The notes under the pieces are model-generated. The model saw only the letters and a program-made list of their open reading frames with translations, did no database searches and was not told the DNA's origin. Positions 18,901 to 26,184 of a DNA stretch of 39,465 nt are shown one piece after another. Location of the stretch: positions 1 through 39,465 of the forward strand of contig JAFIFX010000023.1 in the NCBI GenBank assembly GCA_020831805.1. The letters run 5' to 3'. This stretch comes from Planctomycetota bacterium (GTDB lineage Bacteria; Planctomycetota; Phycisphaerae; Phycisphaerales; UBA1924). The position numbers and the translations under genes are program-made. Numbering within the stretch: the stretch's first letter is position 1; each line of letters starts with the position of its first letter.

Positions 18901-20406
18901 CGTCAACGCATCCATCAGGTGCCGGTCGATCGGCACGCCCGACACGGTCAGGTCGATCGCGACGCGTGACAGGTCGTCCAGCCCGTCGAAGGTGCCCACC
19001 CCGCGCAGCACCGCCCCGGACGGGCCACGCCCCTCGACGCGTTCGATCACCAGGTGGTCCTGGCTGAAGACCACCGTGGCGGTCATGTCGCGGAACGGGT
19101 ACCGGAACCCCCCGTAGCTCGCGCTGCCGTTGGTCACCTCCGCCCGCCCGTCGAGCGTGATCCGTCCCCCCGGCGCGGCGCGGGCGATGTGCAGCCTCGC
19201 CTCGACATCGCCCGCCGGACTCTCGAACATGTCCAGCTTGCTGACCGCACGCTCGGGCAGGAACCGGCGCGGCCGGAAGCGGTCGTCCATCCGGAACCGC
19301 GTGGTCAGCTCGGTCTTGAACGGCGCGTCGACCGCGAAGCCCAGCCAGCGCAGATCCACATCGTACCGCAGCTCGTCGATCAGCCCGCTGATCTCCGCGC
19401 CGAACCCGTCGGGGTTGAACTCGATCGTGCCGCGCGTCTGCCGCATGCGCAGCAGCTCGCCCGTGCCGGCCAGCTCGTAGTCCTCGTCGAAGGGCAGGTT
19501 CAGGTCCACCCCGTCGAGCGTCATCCGCACGGTCACCTCGCCATCCGTGCTGACGGCGAACTCCGTCGGCAGCAGGCGTCCGGCAAGATCCAGACGGGCG
19601 TACACCTCGCGCAGGCGCGACGGCACGATCGAGGGCGGCCAGTCCTCCAGCCGCAGCCCGTCGAGCCGCGCCCGCAGCCCGTGCGGGCCCACCGTCCCGG
19701 TCAGCCCCAGCGATCCCGAGGGCGAGCCGCCCGCCGCCGCCTCGGCCGGAACCGCAGCGAAGTCGAACGCCGACACGCCCGCGCTGTCCGCCGGGTCCAC
19801 CTCGCCCACCACGCTCCACCGGCGCAGCTGGCTGTAGCGCGCGTCCCGGTGCTCGCCCAGCTCGATCGTCCCGCGCCGCACCGACACGCTCGGCGTCCGC
19901 CCGGCGCCCCCGCCGCGGATCGGCTTGAACGCCGCGGCGTTGAGCACGCCCGTGTCCGCGTCTTGGCTGAACCGCAGCACCGGCCCGGTCAGCATCAGGT
20001 GGGAAAGCCCCGGCGATCCGGTCAGGGTCGCGCGCCAGTCGATCCGCGCCCGGATGCGGTCGACCACCAGGATCTCGCCCGGCACGCCGGGGATGTCCGG
20101 CGCGCTGAACCGCGCACCGGTGATCGTCACCGTCCCGCCCGGCGAGACCCGCACCGAGCCGGTCTCCACCCGCAGCCCGGTCTGGGCCGCCATGATCGGC
20201 TCGACGAACCACGCCGCGGCCGGCGTCTGCAGCAGGCCCAGCACCAGCGCGATCAGCAGCAGCGGGGCGATGAGCAGCCACCGCTTCCAACGCCGCCGAC
20301 GCCGGGGCGTGCCGCCCGGGCGGGCCGTGTCGCCGGTCTTCGGGCCGGTCTCGGGTTGGGATGGTGCGCCGGGCTCGGGGTCCACAACCGGGATGCTACC
20401 CACCAT
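15943..20406 (-). CDS. Giant AsmA/YhdP-like envelope protein
   Basis: A protein of about 1487 residues with a Pro-rich cytoplasmic N-terminus, an Arg/Lys-rich RRRRRWKRW stretch followed by one membrane segment (LLIAPLLLIALVLGLL, about residues 44-60), and then more than 1,400 residues of repeating beta-rich periplasmic sequence. The C-terminus, with a GTMNWVTQDLDLRF region, resembles the AsmA_2/DUF3971 end. AsmA-like proteins such as TamB and YhdP form long grooves that are thought to carry phospholipids between the membranes; the role here is inference from architecture. The ATG at 20406 lacks a Shine-Dalgarno. A GTG at 20385 lies seven bases after TAGCAT and fits the leaderless pattern of neighbouring genes, so the true start may be there. 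It is the first gene of a probable operon with the LOG, lipoprotein and antiporter genes. Confidence 0.8.
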   Translation of the reverse strand: MVGSIPVVDPEPGAPSQPETGPKTGDTARPGGTPRRRRRWKRWLLIAPLLLIALVLGLLQTPAAAWFVEPIMAAQTGLRVETGSVRVSPGGTVTITGARFSAPDIPGVPGEILVVDRIRARIDWRATLTGSPGLSHLMLTGPVLRFSQDADTGVLNAAAFKPIRGGGAGRTPSVSVRRGTIELGEHRDARYSQLRRWSVVGEVDPADSAGVSAFDFAAVPAEAAAGGSPSGSLGLTGTVGPHGLRARLDGLRLEDWPPSIVPSRLREVYARLDLAGRLLPTEFAVSTDGEVTVRMTLDGVDLNLPFDEDYELAGTGELLRMRQTRGTIEFNPDGFGAEISGLIDELRYDVDLRWLGFAVDAPFKTELTTRFRMDDRFRPRRFLPERAVSKLDMFESPAGDVEARLHIARAAPGGRITLDGRAEVTNGSASYGGFRYPFRDMTATVVFSQDHLVIERVEGRGPSGAVLRGVGTFDGLDDLSRVAIDLTVSGVPIDRHLMDALTPGRRRLVEALFHPGRYRELLAEGLVRTPEGEGGPDAPLFRFGGAADVVLELRRVPDRPEDDRWVRETLVRLDHAGLVPEHFPLPIVARGVELRITDEELSLTGGRYEGLTGGQASVSAALDQSAARPGMDALPIVEITARGIPIDERLLAAIPGYRDPPGPGQPVSLRSILDNLRIAGTVECHAEIGPRPDGQLGFDVEAWMRGATARPNASVPGVPAPSPDEPDPLVLAGMTGVVYVTERMIVVRFQGDLQSPARPLAPTPITLLTQLTLPERRGGLGDVARTGGLLPIQQGPPLPGPILFAETRATGLDLAMPLEHAAAVVSPELAERLAELRSQRNPDGIVSMRAEIEGIVGGHTETLLAVDQVRSFAFDHEGVRHKVGASEGWMELMLGIHPRASFSGFSVPLTSGQVESGRLRLDGWAPLVRPGADRPGSSGGRLTAELSGGRIESPATRQVIGAFGGGAVRGWLDERQVSGSFELALDLTPLADAPPVRLDPNGYALPAFAARGVLRPGSIGIELPGSRIAFDTVEGAVRFDGRSGRIDGLHAEAEGLSVRADGPWSYTPGRGAGFDLLLDASGRDFGPTLRALLPQALRDAADRFQIGVLGPLRAEDLRLAGKGLGTEQPTVRVSGLAEVSGAEAVIGVPITDLSGRVRFEAEAVGDRVGYAIDLDADRLRAGRLRIENAGAVILADASRPGAVLIPEITGRMHGGRVAGSAQVHAVGEETRYWVDLHASDVRAAPVFDDLLLPPEGLVGPPLPGEDAVRSAWAVAEDMVWTVADDYTRGLLHADISLSGVADRPEATTGRGVVRVGGGSVIALPGLINLIEVSNLRAPVGARLDLAEAVFYIDGTTMAFERLSAGSRSIEIIGHGTMNWVTQDLDLRFRSRSIRPVPVFSRVLEQIRDELITTRMTGRPGNLDFSTETFGSTRQLVRALLGEPETEQERVMSSVEQASRAAKNRDPRRETPPVMPAAEPAAWAEHHD
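20393..20398 (-). promoter_or_regulatory. -10-like TAGCAT near the AsmA-like gene start
   Basis: TAGCAT on the minus strand lies inside the first codons of the longest frame and seven bases before an in-frame GTG at 20385. If it is the -10 box, the protein begins at that GTG and is seven residues shorter. Confidence 0.35.
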
Positions 20407-20464
20407 CAGCGTCCGGACCAGCCGAAAAACCCGAACAGAGCCCTCATCTTGTCCGCGATCGGGC

Positions 20465-20470
20465 TATGCT
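20465..20470 (+). promoter_or_regulatory. -10-like TATGCT, leaderless start of radA
   Basis: TATGCT ends six bases before the radA ATG at 20477, and no Shine-Dalgarno lies between. The arrangement implies that the transcript starts at or very near the A of the ATG. Confidence 0.55.
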
Positions 20471-20476
20471 GGTGCC

Positions 20477-21922
20477 ATGGCCAAGGCCCGCAAGCTCTTC
20501 GTGTGCCGCTCCTGCGGCGGGACCCAGCACCGCTGGGCTGGCAAGTGCCCCGACTGCGGCGCGTGGGACAGCCTCGAAGAGTCCACCTTCGACGCCTCGG
20601 CCGACAAAGACCCCCAGCGCGGCTCGGGCTGGGTCGAGCCCAAAGCCGGCGGCGAGGCCCCCATGGCCGTCCCCATCACCGAGGTCTCCAGCCTCGTCGG
20701 GCCCGGCCGACGCTACCCCACCGGCATCAACGAGCTGGACCGCGTCCTGGGCGGCGACGAACGCAGCCGCGGGCTGGTGCCCGCCTCGGTCGTGCTCGTC
20801 GGGGGTGAGCCGGGCATCGGCAAGTCCACCCTGCTGCTCCAGGCCGCCGGGGCGTGGGCCGGCGCGGTCCGCGCCCGCACGCACGAGGCGGACTGGTCCG
20901 GACGGGTGCTCTATGTCTCCAGCGAGGAGAGCGCCGAGCAGGTCCGCTCGCGCGGCGCGCGCCTCGGCGTGGCCGAGAGCGAGACCCTCTTCGTCCTGGC
21001 CGACACCAACCTGGCCCGCATCGTCGAGCAGGCCCGGCGCATCAAGCCCGATGTGCTCGTCATCGACTCGATCCAGATGATCTACAAGGCCGACCTCGAC
21101 GCCGCCCCCGGCTCGGTCAGCCAGCTCCGGCGCTGCGCCGCCGAGCTGGTCTACCTGGCCAAGGCCTCCGGCATGGCGGTGGTGCTGGTCGGCCATGTCA
21201 CCAAGGACGGCCAGCTCGCCGGCCCGCGCCTGCTCGAGCACCTCGTCGACGCCGTCATCAGCTTCGAGGGCGACCGCACCCACAACGCCCGCATCGTCCG
21301 CGCCATCAAGAACCGCTTCGGCACCACCATGGAGCTGGGCATCTTTGAGATGGGCGCCGCCGGCCTGCGCGAGCTGCCCGGCGGCGCGAGCGTCGCCGCG
21401 CTCGAGGCCGGCGACGACCCGCGTCCCGGCGCGGTCGTCTGCCCGGCCGTCCACGGCTCGCGCTGCGTCCTCGTCGAGATCCAGGCCCTCACCGCCACCG
21501 GCTTCCTCGGCGCCGCCAAGCGCAAGAGCGCGGGCCTGGACGCCAACCGCCTGGCCATGCTCATCGCCGTCCTCGAGCAGCACGGCGGCCTGCGCCTGGC
21601 CGACCGCGATGTCTTCGCCTCCAGCGTCGGCGGCCTGCGCGTCGTCGAGCCGGCCAGCGACCTGGCCCTCCTGCTCGCCATCGCCGGAGCCCACTACCGA
21701 CGCGCGGTCGAGCCGACCACGGTGGCCGCCGGCGAGGTGGGGCTGGGCGGCGAGGTCCGCTCCGTGACGCAACTCGAACAGCGCCTGCGCGAAGCTGCCC
21801 GCCTCGGCTACACCCGCGCCATCGTCCCCGACACCCGCGGCAACGGCTCGATCCCCAAGATCAAGGGCATCGAGATCGTCCCCGTCCGCAGCGTATCGCG
21901 CGCGATCGAGATGCTGGGATGA
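20477..21922 (+). CDS. radA: DNA repair protein RadA (Sms)
   Basis: A 481-residue RecA-related branch-migration ATPase used in recombination. All landmarks are present: the N-terminal zinc finger CRSCGGTQHRWAGKCPDCG, Walker A GGEPGIGKST, a Walker B-type strand VLVIDSIQMI, the RadA-specific KNRFG motif (in AIKNRFGTTMELG), and a C-terminal Lon-protease-like domain (from about GSRCVLVEIQALT onward). Length is close to the usual 450-480. The frame is open far upstream, but the ATG at 20477 starts at the zinc finger and follows TATGCT by six bases. It is transcribed away from the AsmA-like gene and converges on the PIN-PhoH gene. Confidence 0.97.
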   Translation: MAKARKLFVCRSCGGTQHRWAGKCPDCGAWDSLEESTFDASADKDPQRGSGWVEPKAGGEAPMAVPITEVSSLVGPGRRYPTGINELDRVLGGDERSRGLVPASVVLVGGEPGIGKSTLLLQAAGAWAGAVRARTHEADWSGRVLYVSSEESAEQVRSRGARLGVAESETLFVLADTNLARIVEQARRIKPDVLVIDSIQMIYKADLDAAPGSVSQLRRCAAELVYLAKASGMAVVLVGHVTKDGQLAGPRLLEHLVDAVISFEGDRTHNARIVRAIKNRFGTTMELGIFEMGAAGLRELPGGASVAALEAGDDPRPGAVVCPAVHGSRCVLVEIQALTATGFLGAAKRKSAGLDANRLAMLIAVLEQHGGLRLADRDVFASSVGGLRVVEPASDLALLLAIAGAHYRRAVEPTTVAAGEVGLGGEVRSVTQLEQRLREAARLGYTRAIVPDTRGNGSIPKIKGIEIVPVRSVSRAIEMLG

Positions 21923-21943
21923 TGTCGGTGGGGGGGAGGGGGG

Positions 21944-22084
21944 TGCCACGGCTTGTCTCGCAAGCCGTGATTCCCGGCACGGGTTGCCCTTCGGGACAAC
22001 CCGTGGCACCCTTGGGCGAACGGTTGTGTCTCGCAAGCCGTGGTCCTCGGCACGGGTTGCCCTGCGGGTCAACCCGTGGCACCC
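21944..22084. repeat. Two tandem copies of a hairpin repeat behind radA
   Basis: Two units of about 59 bases stand in tandem, at about 21953-22011 and 22025-22084. Each contains TCTCGCAAGCCGTG, then GGCACGGGTTGCCC, a short TTCGGG or TGCGGG turn, and CAACCCGTGGCACCC. The second part folds into a stem of at least 9 bp (21978-21986 with 21997-22005). In the first unit CACGGCTTG (21947-21955) also pairs with CAAGCCGTG (21961-21969). The same hairpin words occur at 30-64. The region separates the convergent radA and PIN-PhoH genes and may shield them from each other, though there is no T-tract. A G-rich run (21930-21943) precedes it. Confidence 0.75.
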
Positions 22085-22089
22085 CGGCG

Positions 22090-23592
22090 TTAAAGCCGCG
22101 ACGCCGCGATTGAAGCCAGGTCGCTCCGCTCGGACCGCTGCAGCGTGATGTGCCCGACCACGCCCACGCCCCGCAGCCGCTCGACCGCGTACGACAGCCC
22201 GTTGGACGACTGGTCCAGGTACGGGTTGTCGATCTGGTGGATGTCGCCGGTCAGCACCAGCTTGGTCCCCTCGCCGACACGGCTGGCGATCGTCTTGACC
22301 TCGTGCGGCGAGAGGTTCTGCGCCTCGTCCACGATCATGAACTGGTGCGGGATCGACCGCCCGCGGATGTAGGTCAAAGGCTCGAGCACCAGCCGCCCGT
22401 CCGCGACCAGCTTGTCGATCCGCTGCTCGGTGGTCTTGCTCTCCGGCTGCTGGTTGGGTGAGCCCCGCGTGGACAGCAGGTAGTTGAGGTTGTCGAAGAT
22501 CGGCTGCATCCACGCGCCGAGCTTCTCGTCCTTGTCGCCCGGCAGGTAGCCGATGTCGCGCCCCATCGGCATGATCGGCCGCGCGACCAGCAGCTTCTCG
22601 TACCGCTCCTCGCCGAACACCTTGGCCATGCCCGCGGCGATCGCCATCAGCGTCTTGCCCGTGCCCGCCGTGCCCAGCAGCGTCACCAGCTTGATCTCGT
22701 CGTCGAGCAGCAGGTCCAGGGCCATCGTCTGCTGGACATTCCGCGCCAGGATGCCGAAGGTCGGCTTTTTCTGCGGCGCCACCGGGATGATGTGGTCCGT
22801 GTCCGCCAGCCGGCGCCCCAGGCCCGAGTGCGCCTCCTCCTCGATGTCCTTGAGCACCACGAACTGGTTCGGCGAGAGCGTCCGCACATACGGGTCCTCG
22901 CCGTCCTCGTGGATCGTCAGCGACTCTTCGAGCTTGGACACCGCCAGCATGCGGTCCTTGTACAGCTCGTCGATCAGCTCCCGCGGCGTCTCCAGCTCCA
23001 CATAGCCGGTGTACAGCCGGTCCGCGTCGACCTTCTGGTTCTGGAAGTCCTCGGTGCGGATGCCCAGCGCGTCCGACTTGATCCGCGCCGCCAGGTCCTT
23101 CGACACGAACACCGCCCGCTTGCCCTGCCGGTGCAGGTGCCACGCCACCGCGATGATCCGGTTGTCCGGCTTGTCGTGGTGGATCACCGCGGGGCGCTCG
23201 TGGTCCTCGGTGTCGATCGAGACGGTCCCCGTCGCCCCGCGCGAGCCGGCGCCCAGCTTCGAGAGCTCCACGCCCTCGGTCAGCATGCCCTCGCGCCGGA
23301 TGCGGTCGAGGTGGCGGATGGCCGCACGGGCGTTGCGCCCGACATCGTCCTCGCGCCGCTTCATCGCGTCGAGTTCCTCGATCACCGGGTACGGGATGAC
23401 CAGGTGGTTCTCCTGGAACACGAACAGCGCGTCCGGGTTGTGCAGGAGGACATTCGTGTCCAGCACGAAGTGCTTGACCCCCTTGCCCAGATCCTTCTTG
23501 TGCGCCGGTTGCTCGCCCGGGACGGCGTGGCCGACCGCCCGCCCGGATCCGGGGGTGTGTGTTTCGGTGCCCGCGCTGCTTGTGGATGCCAT
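22090..23592 (-). CDS. phoH: PIN-PhoH family ATPase/ribonuclease
   Basis: A protein of about 500 residues that fuses an N-terminal PIN nuclease domain (FVLDTNVLLHNPDAL, with acidic EELDAMK downstream) to a C-terminal PhoH helicase-like ATPase (Walker A LLGTAGTGKTLMAI, Walker B FMIVDEAQNLSPHE, and KLVLTGDIHQID). PIN-PhoH (PhoH2) proteins are sequence-specific RNA helicases and nucleases in the bacteria where they have been tested. The start is uncertain. The ATG at 23592 has AGGAG twelve bases upstream, a GTG at 23616 has GGGGAG ten bases upstream, and an ATG at 23655 lies three bases after a TATGCT hexamer. The conserved PIN domain begins well downstream of all three. Confidence 0.92.
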   Translation of the reverse strand: MASTSSAGTETHTPGSGRAVGHAVPGEQPAHKKDLGKGVKHFVLDTNVLLHNPDALFVFQENHLVIPYPVIEELDAMKRREDDVGRNARAAIRHLDRIRREGMLTEGVELSKLGAGSRGATGTVSIDTEDHERPAVIHHDKPDNRIIAVAWHLHRQGKRAVFVSKDLAARIKSDALGIRTEDFQNQKVDADRLYTGYVELETPRELIDELYKDRMLAVSKLEESLTIHEDGEDPYVRTLSPNQFVVLKDIEEEAHSGLGRRLADTDHIIPVAPQKKPTFGILARNVQQTMALDLLLDDEIKLVTLLGTAGTGKTLMAIAAGMAKVFGEERYEKLLVARPIMPMGRDIGYLPGDKDEKLGAWMQPIFDNLNYLLSTRGSPNQQPESKTTEQRIDKLVADGRLVLEPLTYIRGRSIPHQFMIVDEAQNLSPHEVKTIASRVGEGTKLVLTGDIHQIDNPYLDQSSNGLSYAVERLRGVGVVGHITLQRSERSDLASIAASRL

Positions 23593-23656
23593 GTGGACCG
23601 CGTACTCCTGGATCACGCGCCGCTCTCTCCCCGGGGGCATCCTGCCCCCAGGCATG

Positions 23657-24097
23657 TCAGCATACCGCACCGGAGCCGTCCGCACGCGCCAGCACGCGGG
23701 CGGCGTCCACAAACCGGCGTTCCACGCCGTGCAAACCCGGTCGGAACCACCCAGAACGGTCCTCCGACCACGCCAGCCACACCCGCACCGGGTCGTCCGC
23801 CTCGCGCCCGGCACGCACCCGCACCGTGCCCAGCCCCGCCTCGCCCTCGAACACCGGCCCGCCCCGGCACGGCCGCAGCACGATCACGCGCCGGTCCGTC
23901 AGCAGCCCCAGCCGCCGCCCCGATCCGTACCCCCACGCCGTGACAAGCACCGAAAGCGGCAGCAGCAGCGGCACCACCACCCCCATCATGAACGCCGAGC
24001 CGATCACCACCCCGCGACCGCTGGGCATCAGCACCGCCCAGCCCACCAGCCGCTCGCCCGGCAGGCGCACCGCGCGCCACGGCGCGCGGATCTGCAT
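23657..24097 (-). CDS. Small membrane protein, PH-like, unknown function
   Basis: A protein of about 146 residues with one strongly hydrophobic hairpin or segment (MMGVVVPLLLPLSVLVTAW) followed by LGLLTDRRVIVLRP, a phrase typical of bacterial PH-like (bPH/YdbT-type) membrane-associated domains. The C-terminus has LAWSEDRSGWFRPGLHGVERR. The frame extends upstream to a TTG at 24196 and contains another ATG at 24148, but the ATG at 24097 opens the natural-looking part (MQIRAPWRAVRLPGER); none has a clear Shine-Dalgarno. Its stop codon overlaps the TATGCT box in front of the PIN-PhoH gene. Confidence 0.6.
   Translation of the reverse strand: MQIRAPWRAVRLPGERLVGWAVLMPSGRGVVIGSAFMMGVVVPLLLPLSVLVTAWGYGSGRRLGLLTDRRVIVLRPCRGGPVFEGEAGLGTVRVRAGREADDPVRVWLAWSEDRSGWFRPGLHGVERRFVDAARVLARADGSGAVC
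23659..23664 (-). promoter_or_regulatory. -10-like TATGCT upstream of the PIN-PhoH gene
   Basis: On the minus strand TATGCT is followed three bases later by an in-frame ATG (23655). Its last base is the first base of the stop codon of the upstream gene. It may drive the PIN-PhoH gene independently of the upstream operon. Confidence 0.35.
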
Positions 24098-24275
24098 CGG
24101 CCCGCAGGCGCATCCCGGCAGTCTTCCCCACTGTCGGCGGCGTGGCATGGCCCGACCATCGACGCGCCGCCCACCCCCACGAAGCGGGCCATCCAACCGT
24201 GTGTGAAGATGTCGTTATCGGCCCGCCTGCGCCCGCGTGATCCACAACGCCGCCCGTTCCGGCCGGGCAGCGCCC

Positions 24276-24797
24276 TTAGAACAGCGCCGTGACCGCATCG
24301 ATGGTCATCAGCACCGCCACCAGCGTCGCGATCCCCGTCTTGATCACGATCGACAACGCCCGCCCCGTCACCGCCCCGCGCCCGGAGCGGTATGAGTCGC
24401 CCCAGGTCCGGTGCACCACGCCCCGCTCGACCGCCAACGCGCCCACCCCCGCCCCGAGCACCGCCCCAACGATCGAGCCGAGGATCGGCACCGGGATCAG
24501 CACCGCGCCGATGAACAGCCCGAGAAAGCTGCCCACGATCGCGCCCCACGCCCCGGACCGCGACCCGCCCGACTTGCGCGACCCCGCCGCGGACGAGGTG
24601 AACTCGATCACCTCACCAAGCAGCGCCAGCACGATCGCCGCGACGATCACCCAGGTGCTCATCACCTCGGGCCGCCACAGATCCACCAGCAGCGCGACCA
24701 GGATGGCCAGCCACATGCCCGGCAGCGTCAGCGCGACCAGCCCCACACCCAGCCAGGCGAACAGCACCACGATGCCCGCCCCCAGCCAGGTCAGCAC
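24276..24797 (-). CDS. DUF456 family membrane protein
   Basis: A 173-residue inner-membrane protein with four to five hydrophobic segments: two at the N-terminus (ending LPGMWLAILVALLVDLW), one at VIVAAIVLALLGEVIEF, a Gly-rich pair GAIVGSFLGLFIGAVLIPV and GSIVGAVLGAGVGALAVE, and one at the C-terminus. The LPG, GEVIEF and repeated Gly-rich helices match DUF456, whose function is not known. The start is GTG with GGAGG five bases upstream; it follows the previous gene by 12 bases and is surely in the same operon. Confidence 0.88.
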   Translation of the reverse strand: MLTWLGAGIVVLFAWLGVGLVALTLPGMWLAILVALLVDLWRPEVMSTWVIVAAIVLALLGEVIEFTSSAAGSRKSGGSRSGAWGAIVGSFLGLFIGAVLIPVPILGSIVGAVLGAGVGALAVERGVVHRTWGDSYRSGRGAVTGRALSIVIKTGIATLVAVLMTIDAVTALF

Positions 24798-24809
24798 GAC
24801 GGCCTCCGT

Positions 24810-25748
24810 TCAGGACGCGGGCCGGTCTGTATCCTGATCCGCGTCGGACCCGGCCGCTTCTTCGGACGCCGCACCGTCCGCTTTCGCGGGTCCCTCCGGG
24901 AGCGGTTCTCCGGCCCCGGTCTCGGGCTCTTCACCCTCGGGCGGGCCGAAGGCGGCCTTCTCCATATCGAGGATCCAGCCCTCCAGTTCGTCGTGCTGGT
25001 AGGTGTCGAACCGGACTTCCTGCCCGCCCAGCGACGGGTGCCCCGCCTTGATCTTCAGGAACACGATGAACTTGTCCCACTTGCGCTTGTCGACTTCTTC
25101 CAGATCGGCCGGCGTGATGCCCGCCCCGCCCGGCAAGGTCAGCGTCATCGTCGACGGCTCCCAGCGGTACTTGATCGAGGCGACCTTGAGCGCCCGCACG
25201 ATGATGTACCCCGCGATCACCCAACACACCCCCATGATCACCCACTGGCTGGGGATGTCCCACCGCGACAGCGGCTTGGGGCGCGAAACCCCGGCCAGTT
25301 CCGCGCGCATCCGATCCAGCTCGGCCCGCGGGCTGTCAAAGGCGGTGTAGGCCGGGTCCAGCCGGCCGATCCGGCTCAGCCCCTCCAGCCAGTCATACCG
25401 CGCGTTGAGCATCACCGCGCGCAGGTTCCGGTTCGACGAGGTGTTGGCCGCGTCCGCAAGGTTGCGCTGGCGTTGGTCCGGTTCCGACAGGCGTCGGAAC
25501 TCCTCGCGCGGGGTGGGCACGGAGGCGTCGCGCTCGAAGACGCCGAAGTCCTCCTGGTTCGCCTCACGCGCCGCCTCCAGATAGGCCAGCTTGGCCCAGG
25601 TGGCGAATCGCTCCCCGCGCGCGGGATAGGCCACGATCGCGTCGTACAGGCCCCAGCCGCCGAAGGCGACCAGCACCACCACAAAGATCAGCGTCTTCCG
25701 CAGCCAGCGTTTTCCCAGCGGAGCGGTTCGGGTCCCGGCATCACTCAT
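24810..25748 (-). CDS. Two-helix membrane protein, unknown function
   Basis: A 312-residue protein with a membrane segment at about residues 19-40 (TLIFVVVLVAFGGWGLYDAI), a soluble charged region, a second segment near 175-190 (VIMGVCWVIAGYIIVRA), and a cytoplasmic C-terminal part beginning KYRWEPSTMTLTLPGG that has the look of a small beta-rich domain (WDKFIVFLKIKAGHP), ending in an acidic Glu/Ala/Asp tail. I do not recognise a family. AGGAG lies ten bases before the ATG. It heads an operon with the DUF456 gene. Confidence 0.75.
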   Translation of the reverse strand: MSDAGTRTAPLGKRWLRKTLIFVVVLVAFGGWGLYDAIVAYPARGERFATWAKLAYLEAAREANQEDFGVFERDASVPTPREEFRRLSEPDQRQRNLADAANTSSNRNLRAVMLNARYDWLEGLSRIGRLDPAYTAFDSPRAELDRMRAELAGVSRPKPLSRWDIPSQWVIMGVCWVIAGYIIVRALKVASIKYRWEPSTMTLTLPGGAGITPADLEEVDKRKWDKFIVFLKIKAGHPSLGGQEVRFDTYQHDELEGWILDMEKAAFGPPEGEEPETGAGEPLPEGPAKADGAASEEAAGSDADQDTDRPAS

Positions 25749-25910
25749 CGTCGGTCGGCTCCTGGCTTGCGTTCTTCGCGTCGGGTCAATCCCGACCAGA
25801 TCGGTCCGGGTACGGGCATCGCGTGAGCGGGATCGATCCGGCCCCCCGGTGAAGGAATCAGATCATACGGGCCCGCCAGATATTCCAGCCTGGGACGAAA
25901 CCCTCATCAT
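25749..25910. other. Gap between the two-helix protein and the small-protein gene
   Basis: About 160 bases without a convincing gene or hairpin. It includes the Shine-Dalgarno and presumably the promoter of the gene starting at 25748. Confidence 0.4.
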
Positions 25911-26144
25911 TCAGAGCACATCATTGACCCGCGCCAACGCGGCCCGCCACCACTCCGCCGCCCGGGCCAGCCCTCCCGGTCGCGCTCGAAGCCCGTCGAA
26001 TCCCCCCTCATCCGCCCGGCGCGTCGGGATCCGCGGATAGGACCGCCCGGTCAGCATCGCGTAGCTCAGCCACGCCGAGTGCTCCGCGCGGAACCGCTCG
26101 GAGGGGCTCTGAATATCCCGGATGGATCGACCGCGTCGCATCAT
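25911..26144 (-). CDS. Small Arg-rich hypothetical protein
   Basis: A 76-77 residue basic protein with a Trp-containing C-terminal helix (LARAAEWWRAALARV) and a Ser-Trp-Leu-Ser-Tyr stretch in the middle. It has no membrane segment or signal. There are two adjacent ATGs, 26144 and 26141; TAGAAT lies three and six bases before them, so the second fits the leaderless spacing seen elsewhere in the window. Independent transcription and GC-rich third positions make it a likely real gene. The family is unknown. Confidence 0.55.
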   Translation of the reverse strand: MMRRGRSIRDIQSPSERFRAEHSAWLSYAMLTGRSYPRIPTRRADEGGFDGLRARPGGLARAAEWWRAALARVNDVL

Positions 26145-26147
26145 GGC

Positions 26148-26176
26148 ATTCTAACGCCCGGACCCGCCGGACCAAA
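26148..26176 (-). promoter_or_regulatory. Promoter of the small Arg-rich gene
   Basis: On the minus strand TAGAAT (26153-26148) lies six bases before the ATG at 26141. TTTGGT (26176-26171) stands exactly 17 bases further upstream and could be a weak -35. Confidence 0.45.
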
Positions 26177-26184
26177 GCATCCGT

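Noticed and set aside
21947..22005. Intrinsic terminators or a small CRISPR array in the tandem hairpins
   Set aside because: There is no T-tract after the stems and no regularly spaced unique spacers. The two units differ only by point changes.
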